A stretch of 5,813 nucleotides of DNA from Pseudobdellovibrionaceae bacterium. Its GTDB lineage: Bacteria; Bdellovibrionota; Bdellovibrionia; Bdellovibrionales; UBA1609. Positions 1 through 4,503 of the stretch are shown piece after piece. How positions within the stretch are numbered: position 1 is the stretch's first letter; each line of letters starts with the position of its first letter. A model generated the notes under the pieces. The model saw only the letters and a list, made by a program, of their open reading frames with translations, was not told the origin of the DNA and ran no database searches. Location of the stretch: NCBI GenBank assembly GCA_026712605.1, contig JAPORL010000236.1:1-5813 (forward strand). The letters run 5' to 3'. Position numbers and translations under genes: made by a program.

Positions 1-2
1 AT

Positions 3-19
3 AGCGACTGCAAGTCGCT
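3..19. repeat. Perfect 7-bp inverted repeat (small hairpin)
   Basis: AGCGACT at 3-9 is the exact reverse complement of AGTCGCT at 13-19, with a 3-base spacer GCA. The arm has 4 G/C in 7, which stands out in this A+T-rich context. No T-tract follows it, so it does not look like an intrinsic terminator in the + direction. Its right arm runs into the first copy of the direct repeat that starts at 15, so it may be one edge of a dispersed intergenic element whose left part could lie outside the window. Function unknown. Confidence 0.45.
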
Positions 20-48
20 TTGTGGCAAACCGCATGTCTGAGTTTTTA
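15..48. repeat. Imperfect direct repeat, copy 1 (34 bp)
   Basis: This stretch matches 121-154 at 28 of 34 positions without gaps. The shared blocks are TCGCTTTGT, GCAAA, CATGTCT and TTTTA. The copies are 106 bp apart and the sequence between them is not repeated. Copy 1 can fold a 5-bp stem (21-25 with 30-34, loop CAAA, one G-U pair), but copy 2 cannot form the equivalent stem, so primary sequence rather than structure is what is shared. Both copies also read as similar short peptides (SRFVANRMS and NRFVAKGMS), but in different frames relative to each other, and copy 2 runs straight into a stop. I read it as a dispersed intergenic repeat or decayed element; function unknown. Confidence 0.55.
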
Positions 49-120
49 GCTTTGTCCCTTACAAGCTTTTCACTCAAATTTCAAAATGGGATTCGGATTT
101 AAACAAATAACAACTAACAA

Positions 121-154
121 TCGCTTTGTAGCAAAAGGCATGTCTTAACTTTTA
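121..154. repeat. Imperfect direct repeat, copy 2 (34 bp)
   Basis: Second copy of the repeat at 15-48, differing at six positions. It lies just upstream of the dapD promoter candidate: its end is about 50 bp before the proposed -35 box. A regulator-binding role is therefore possible in principle, but a 106-bp spacing and 34-bp units are longer than a typical operator. A remnant of a repeated intergenic element is the simpler reading. Confidence 0.55.
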
Positions 155-206
155 AAAATTATATCCATAAAATTCTAATCAACACTTTCAAATACAAATT
201 ATTTAC

Positions 207-234
207 TTGCCAAATATCCACTTCTTAATTTAAT
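207..234 (+). promoter_or_regulatory. Candidate sigma70-type promoter of dapD
   Basis: TTGCCA at 207-212 matches the -35 consensus TTGACA at 5 of 6 bases. A 16-bp spacer follows, then TTTAAT at 229-234, which matches the -10 consensus TATAAT at 5 of 6. Transcription would start near 241, giving a short leader of about 20 bases that contains the ribosome binding site AAGGA (253-257), 6 bases before the dapD ATG. In A+T-rich DNA such matches arise by chance, but the combination of spacing, position and good Shine-Dalgarno makes this plausible. Confidence 0.5.
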
Positions 235-263
235 CTCAGTTTAAAATTTTAAAAGGAAAAAAC

Positions 264-1079
264 ATGAAGGAATCCTCTCAATCTAAACTCATTCGCCAAG
301 CTTTTAGAACAAATAAAATCACTCCTGAAGTTAAAAAAGCTGTTAAGAATTGCTTAAAAGCTTTGGATACAGGAAAAGCTCGTATTTGTGAAAAAATAAA
401 TGGAAAATGGCAAGTTAATGATTCCTTAAAGTCAGCTATTCTACTTTATTTTAAAATGACAAAAATGCAAAATTTTCAATCTGGTGATTTTAATTTTTTT
501 GATAAAATTCCTCTTAAAAAATGGACAGGCAAAGAGGGTGTCCGTGTGGTTCCTCAAGCCCTTGTTCGTTATGGAAGTTATGTAGCAAAAAATACAGTGC
601 TTATGCCTTCATATATCAATATAGGAGCTTATGTGGATGAAGGCTCTTTAATTGATACATGGGCTACTGTAGGCTCTTGCGCTCAAGTGGGAAAAAGCGT
701 CCATGTTTCTGGTGGTGTCGGTTTAGGAGGAGTTTTAGAGCCTGTTCAAGCTCAACCTGTTATTATTGAAGATCATGTTTTTTTAGGAAGCCGAGCTATC
801 ATTGTAGAAGGTGTTCAAGTTTGTGAAAATGCTGTGATTGGAGCGGGAGTCGTTCTCACAAGTAGCACAAAAATTTTAGATGTAACACAAAAAAAAGTAA
901 AAGAATATGTAGGAATAGTTCCCAAAAATTCAGTTGTCATACCGGGCGCTAGAAATAAAAAATTTCCAAGTGGAGACTACTCTGTTCCCTGTGCCTTAAT
1001 TATTGGAAAAAGATCGGAAAAAACCAATAAAAAAATCTCACTCAATGACTGCTTAAGAGAGTTTAATGTCCCTGTATAA
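264..1079 (+). CDS. dapD: 2,3,4,5-tetrahydropyridine-2,6-dicarboxylate N-succinyltransferase (DapD)
   Basis: DapD transfers succinyl from succinyl-CoA to tetrahydrodipicolinate, committing the succinylase branch of lysine and meso-DAP synthesis; it acts in the cytoplasm as a trimer. The 271 residues match the usual length (E. coli 274). The N-terminal helical domain spans about 1-90. Then come RVVPQALVR (94-102) and a left-handed beta-helix of hexapeptide repeats, about 103-205, carrying the highly conserved MPSYINIGAYVDEG (114-127), DTWATVGSCAQVG (131-143) and SGGVGLGGVLEP (149-160). Asp131 corresponds to the catalytic-region Asp of the family. The C-terminal part (FPSGDYSVPCALIIGKR, 234-250) is of a subclass distinct from E. 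coli, and the E. coli-like GARSE is GSRAI here (175-179). ATG is supported by AAGGA 6 bases upstream. It stands alone on the + strand and converges on prpB. Identity is secure; the subclass assignment is from memory. Confidence 0.96.
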   Translation: MKESSQSKLIRQAFRTNKITPEVKKAVKNCLKALDTGKARICEKINGKWQVNDSLKSAILLYFKMTKMQNFQSGDFNFFDKIPLKKWTGKEGVRVVPQALVRYGSYVAKNTVLMPSYINIGAYVDEGSLIDTWATVGSCAQVGKSVHVSGGVGLGGVLEPVQAQPVIIEDHVFLGSRAIIVEGVQVCENAVIGAGVVLTSSTKILDVTQKKVKEYVGIVPKNSVVIPGARNKKFPSGDYSVPCALIIGKRSEKTNKKISLNDCLREFNVPV

Positions 1080-1109
1080 GCTATAAAGCTTTCCAGAAAA
1101 TAATCAATT

Positions 1110-2006
1110 CTACTTTTTATCTAAGGAAAAGTTATAAAGCTCTTTATCAAAAGTTTTATAATCTTCATACTGAAGCAAATCATAAAGCTCCTGTCTATTC
1201 TGCATTTTTTTAAGTAAATCCTTTTGCTGATCATTAAAGATATGATCTAAACCTTGATCCACAGCTTTAAGAGCTAACCGCCAAAGGCTAACAGGATAGA
1301 TAACAATATTATAGGATAGCGTTTTAAAAGTTTTATACGGAATAATTTCAGTTTTTCCAAATTCAGTCATATTTGCCATAAGTGGAGCTGAAATTTCAGA
1401 CCGAAAAATTTCAAACTCCTTTATAGATTGTAAAGCCTCGGGGAAAATTATATCCGCTCCTGCTGAAATATAAGCCTTAGCTCTTTTTAAGGCCTGATCT
1501 AAACCTTCTACTCCTCTAGCATCTGTTCGTGCAATAATTAAAAAGTTTTTATCTCGTCTCGCTTTAACAGCTGTTCTGATTTTTAAAAGCATCTCCTCAA
1601 CAGAAATTAATTTTTTTTGATCTAAATGACCACATCGTTTTGAAAAAGTTTGATCTTCTATATGAAAAGCCGATAAACCTTTTCTTTCCAATTCGTAAAC
1701 TGTCCGGGCTAAATTAACCTCCTCTCCAAATCCAGTGTCTGCATCTACAATAGAAGGCAGGACAGAACATTGTGTAAAAGCCTCCGCAAAGTCAGCTACT
1801 TCCGTCAAACTTGTTAGGCCAATGTCTGGTAAGCCTTTAAGACTTGAAACTACAGCCCCTGAAACATAAATCCCATCAAAACCCTTTTTCTCAATCAAAC
1901 GAGATACAAGAGGAGAAAAACTTCCCACAAAACGAAGACATGAAGACTCCAATTGCCTTTTAAAGCTTTTTCTTTTTTCTTGAGCTGAGATTTGTTTAAA
2001 AATCAT
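1110..2006 (-). CDS. prpB: Methylisocitrate lyase-like protein (PrpB; isocitrate lyase/PEP mutase family)
   Basis: Methylisocitrate lyase splits 2-methylisocitrate into pyruvate and succinate, the last step of the 2-methylcitrate cycle for propionate, in the cytoplasm. The 298-residue length fits (E. coli PrpB 296). A TIM-barrel protein with the family landmarks in order: FVGSFSP (26-32), YVSG (47-50), GLPDIG (58-63), the metal-binding VDADTGFG (87-94), HIED (115-118), the catalytic-loop signature KRCGH (123-127) with Cys125, ARTDA (159-163), FPEA (188-191), ANMTEFG (211-217) and a C-terminal MQNRQELYDLLQY (268-280). The Cys and flanking motif favour a lyase over oxaloacetate decarboxylase or phosphonopyruvate hydrolase. 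The segment between SG and LPD is one residue shorter than in E. coli, as I recall for Bacillus-type PrpB. The ATG is preceded by an in-frame TAA, so no ATG start further upstream is possible; the only Shine-Dalgarno-like AAGGA lies 20 bases upstream, too far to be good. No prpC or prpD is visible, so substrate specificity rests on motifs only. Confidence 0.88.
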   Translation of the reverse strand: MIFKQISAQEKRKSFKRQLESSCLRFVGSFSPLVSRLIEKKGFDGIYVSGAVVSSLKGLPDIGLTSLTEVADFAEAFTQCSVLPSIVDADTGFGEEVNLARTVYELERKGLSAFHIEDQTFSKRCGHLDQKKLISVEEMLLKIRTAVKARRDKNFLIIARTDARGVEGLDQALKRAKAYISAGADIIFPEALQSIKEFEIFRSEISAPLMANMTEFGKTEIIPYKTFKTLSYNIVIYPVSLWRLALKAVDQGLDHIFNDQQKDLLKKMQNRQELYDLLQYEDYKTFDKELYNFSLDKK

Positions 2007-2088
2007 TTAATTATTTTTTATAATATTCCTTAATATATGACAAATAAAAATTCTAACTGCCAAGCCCATCAAAAAAGAAACAGATTAG

Positions 2089-2131
2089 CTTTTGAATAAA
2101 ACTATATAGAGGACAAAAATTTATTCAAAAG
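2089..2131 (-). terminator. 12-bp perfect inverted repeat across the mpl stop; possible weak terminator
   Basis: CTTTTGAATAAA (2089-2100) is the exact reverse complement of 2120-2131, separated by 19 bases. On the - strand the first arm encodes the residues LLNK of Mpl, the loop holds the mpl stop codon (TAG, 2104-2102), and the second arm lies just after it. About 8 bases beyond the stem on the - strand comes a T-rich stretch (TTTCTTTTTT, complement of 2071-2080). Position and T-run suggest a terminator or attenuating hairpin between mpl and prpB, but the stem has only 2 G/C pairs in 12, the loop is large and the T-run is offset. It could equally be a processing or stability element for the transcript end. 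Confidence 0.35.
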
Positions 2132-3553
2132 ACTACCAAAAGAGCCACTTGACATAAAAATAGCGATATCATTAGCTTTAAGCGTTTTTTTAAATTTTTC
2201 TTCTAAATCTTTAAAATTACTAAATTTAAAAGCTTGTTTTTTTTGTTTTTTTAGATCTTCAACCAGTTGTTCTATAGAAAATCTTTTATCTTGAGGAATT
2301 TTAAAACTATTATAACTTGGCGCTATAAAAATCAAATCAGCTGGTGAAAAAGCAGAAATATAATCTTTTTGAAATACATTTAAACGAGAAGTAAAAGATC
2401 TTGGCTCAAAAAGAGCCAGAATTCTTTGATGAGGATAGCGCTCTCTTAAAGCAGATAAACTTGCTTTAACAGCTGTTGGATGATGGGCAAAGTCTTCAAA
2501 AATTTTAGCACCTTTAAATTTAAAACGAAATTCCATTCTTCTTTTTAAACCTTTAAAGTTTTTTAAAGCGGATAAAATTTGACTTTCTGACCATTTTAAA
2601 TGATAGGCTAAAACGAAAACACCTAGAGTATTTAGAGCATTATGCTCTCCAAATAAAGGAGTTGAAAGTTTAAATTTTTTACTTTCTGTAAAAACCTCAA
2701 AAGTCTGACCTTTATCATTAACTTCTCTGGATCCTATTCTAAAATCCCCTTTTTTTGATCCATAAGTTAAAACTTTTGCCGAACAAAAAGACAACAACTC
2801 TTCAATATAAGGGCTGTCAGCATAAGCTACTAAACAGCCTTCAGCTGGAATTTTTTTTACAAATTCACAAAAAGCTTTTTTAATTTCTTCTATATTGTTG
2901 TAAATATCCGCATGATCAAATTCTAAACTCGTTAAAAGCGCATAGCTTGGTTTGTAATAAAAAAACTTAGCGCGCTTTGCAAAAAAACTGCTATCATATT
3001 CATCCCCCTCTAAAATAAAATAAGGAGAAGGAGTTACACGAAAAGAGCTCGAAAAATCATTAGCTACAGCACCTATAAAAAAATTGGGATTTTGATGAGT
3101 TTGCTCTGCCACATGAGACATCAAAGCTGAGCTAGTGCTTTTTCCATGAGTTCCTATAATAACAATATTTTTTGTTTTTAAAAGCAAGCTTTGTTTTAAA
3201 AATTCAGGAAAACTGATGATAGGAATTTGCTTTTCTCTTGCTTTCAACATCTCTTTATGATGAGAGCTAATGACATTTCCTACTACAATTAATTTTATAG
3301 AGTCTTTGATGTTATTTTCATCATAATTAAAAACAGGTATCCTTGCTTTTTTTAACTCTAAAGACATGGGAGGATAAATATTTTGATCACTTCCTAAAAC
3401 ATTAAATCCCTTTTGTTTTAAATAAACAGCTAATCCTGCCATAGCTGTCCCACAAATTCCCATAAAATATATAGTATCAGGAATTTTAAGACAAATAGAG
3501 CTTTGTGAATCTAACTGATGAGACAAATAAGCTTTTAATAACAAATCTTTCAT
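2102..3553 (-). CDS. mpl: UDP-N-acetylmuramate:L-alanyl-gamma-D-glutamyl-meso-DAP ligase (Mpl)
   Basis: Mpl ligates recovered L-Ala-D-Glu-meso-DAP tripeptide to UDP-MurNAc using ATP, returning wall peptide to peptidoglycan synthesis in the cytoplasm. The 483 residues show the three Mur-ligase domains. The N-terminal UDP-sugar-binding domain has MGICGTAMAGLA (31-42) and GSDQNIYPPMS (54-64). The central ATPase domain has P-loop GTHGKSTSS (134-142, Lys138), EGDEYD (182-187), EFDHADIY (211-218) and GEHNALN (302-308). The C-terminal domain has DFAHHPTAV (354-362), EPRS (383-386) and SSGSFG (468-473). YPPMS, EGDEYD, EFDHADI and DFAHHPTA resemble E. coli Mpl closely and separate it from MurC. The N-terminus carries roughly 20-25 residues before the glycine motif beyond E. 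coli Mpl. ATG start lies 12 bases after the ldcA stop, with only a weak purine-rich leader, so translation is probably coupled to ldcA. Confidence 0.94.
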   Translation of the reverse strand: MKDLLLKAYLSHQLDSQSSICLKIPDTIYFMGICGTAMAGLAVYLKQKGFNVLGSDQNIYPPMSLELKKARIPVFNYDENNIKDSIKLIVVGNVISSHHKEMLKAREKQIPIISFPEFLKQSLLLKTKNIVIIGTHGKSTSSALMSHVAEQTHQNPNFFIGAVANDFSSSFRVTPSPYFILEGDEYDSSFFAKRAKFFYYKPSYALLTSLEFDHADIYNNIEEIKKAFCEFVKKIPAEGCLVAYADSPYIEELLSFCSAKVLTYGSKKGDFRIGSREVNDKGQTFEVFTESKKFKLSTPLFGEHNALNTLGVFVLAYHLKWSESQILSALKNFKGLKRRMEFRFKFKGAKIFEDFAHHPTAVKASLSALRERYPHQRILALFEPRSFTSRLNVFQKDYISAFSPADLIFIAPSYNSFKIPQDKRFSIEQLVEDLKKQKKQAFKFSNFKDLEEKFKKTLKANDIAIFMSSGSFGSLLNKFLSSI

Positions 3554-3565
3554 TCCATTTCTTTT

Positions 3566-4486
3566 CTATTTCTTATTAAAAGTTTTTACTTCTAGATCAG
3601 CTTTAGAACCTCTAAGAAATAATTGAGCTGATGTGTTAAAGGGAAGTGGCTGTTTTCTCTTATGACCACATGGAAGGTTAAAAACTAAAGGGATAGAACA
3701 GGCTTTAGAAAAGCTTTTTAAAACTTTTAGAAAATCCAAACTACGAATAGGATTAAATCCTCCAAATAAAATAGCTTGAATAGATTTTAAAGCCCCTGAA
3801 TAAAATAAATGGTAAAGCATCCTATCCACTTTATAAGCCTCCTCATTCACATCTTCTAAAAATAAGAATCCTTTTTTAAAGGAAGATTGCCAACTCGTTC
3901 CAATACTGCTTGATAAAAGGCTCAAATTACCACCCATAATTCTAGCTTTTAAAGTTTTTTTAGAAGGATTAAAAACTTTTAGATTTTTAAACATGATTTT
4001 ATCTATATTTCCTAATAAAATTTCTTTTAATAAATTAAGCTCTTTTTGAGATAAATTAATCAATTCACTAACTGTTGGAGCATGCAAAGTTTTTTGATTT
4101 TTGTTATTTAAATAGGAATGCAAAGCTGTGCCGTCACTATATCCAATAAAAAGTTTTCTTTTAAAATTTTTAGAACTTTTTTTTATATAAGAATCTAATA
4201 TTTTTTGAAAACCATATCCCCCTCTCAACATCCAAACTATAGAAGAATCTTTAGAAGAAAAGGCCTTCTGTAAAAAAAAACTCCTTTTTTTATCTGTATT
4301 AGAATGAAACAAATGGGGAGAAAGCATGGAAGAATTAAAACGAACTTTAAACCCCCAACTTTGTAAAATTTTAATTCCCTTTCTCCAATCTCTATTTTCT
4401 GGCATAGAAGAAGGAGCTATAACATCAATAAGAGGACGCTGTTCCACTTTACTAGTTTTAACTGCTTTAAAATTTGAAATCAACAA
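3566..4486 (-). CDS. ldcA: LD-carboxypeptidase, peptidase family S66 (LdcA-like)
   Basis: LdcA removes the terminal D-Ala from murein tetrapeptide (L,D-bond to DAP), yielding the tripeptide that Mpl uses; it is cytoplasmic and no signal peptide is visible here. The 306 residues match the family length. Visible landmarks are IAPSS (23-27), LRGGYG (87-92), GYSD (115-118) with nucleophile Ser117, MGGNLSLL (184-191), FLEDVNEEAYKVDRML (209-224) with probable catalytic Glu211, and CGHKRKQPLPF (273-283) with probable catalytic His275. The Ser-Glu spacing of 94 agrees with E. coli LdcA as I recall it. The start is uncertain. The longest frame begins with TTG at 4486, without a Shine-Dalgarno. GTG at 4447 (residue 14) would start 'EQRPLIDVIAPSS', closer to the family N-terminus, and it also lacks a Shine-Dalgarno. 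The upstream slt stop is 16 bases from the TTG, so coupling is likely. A microcin-immunity (MccF-like) role is a less likely alternative, given the recycling neighbours. Confidence 0.9.
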   Translation of the reverse strand: MLISNFKAVKTSKVEQRPLIDVIAPSSMPENRDWRKGIKILQSWGFKVRFNSSMLSPHLFHSNTDKKRSFFLQKAFSSKDSSIVWMLRGGYGFQKILDSYIKKSSKNFKRKLFIGYSDGTALHSYLNNKNQKTLHAPTVSELINLSQKELNLLKEILLGNIDKIMFKNLKVFNPSKKTLKARIMGGNLSLLSSSIGTSWQSSFKKGFLFLEDVNEEAYKVDRMLYHLFYSGALKSIQAILFGGFNPIRSLDFLKVLKSFSKACSIPLVFNLPCGHKRKQPLPFNTSAQLFLRGSKADLEVKTFNKK

Positions 4487-4491
4487 AAGAT

Positions 4492-4503
4492 TTAAAATGA
4501 CAT
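4492..4503 (-). other. Four-codon mini-ORF (ATG..TAA) overlapping the slt stop, ahead of ldcA
   Basis: On the - strand the slt stop TAA (4505-4503) overlaps an ATG (4503-4501) as TAATG, the classic operon coupling junction. That ATG opens only Met-Ser-Phe-stop, ending at 4492, and the ldcA TTG follows 5 bases later in another frame. It may guide reinitiating ribosomes to ldcA, be a chance ATG, or mark where a former ldcA start was lost by an indel. Nothing in the sequence decides between these. Confidence 0.3.

Noticed and set aside
1..102. Open + strand frame from the left edge to a TAA at 100-102 (33 codons), possible 3' end of an upstream gene
   Set aside because: No family motif is recognised and it overlaps the repeat and hairpin; too short to support as a coding remnant, although sequence to the left could change this.
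15..154. Two-repeat CRISPR array
   Set aside because: Only two copies, six mismatches and a spacing far longer than a CRISPR spacer; no cas genes.
1078..1091. AAGCT-ATAA-AGCTT hairpin at the dapD stop, as a bidirectional terminator for dapD and prpB
   Set aside because: Only 5 bp, A+T-rich and without a T-tract on either strand; not enough to call a terminator.
2032..2063. Promoter for prpB (TTGGCA and TATATT on the - strand)
   Set aside because: The boxes are 20 bp apart, outside the normal 16-18 bp, and the better-spaced alternatives match poorly; kept only as a remark.
2102..3553. MurC (UDP-MurNAc:L-Ala ligase) instead of Mpl
   Set aside because: YPPMS, EGDEYD, EFDHADIY and DFAHHPTA patterns and the ldcA/slt neighbours fit Mpl better than MurC.
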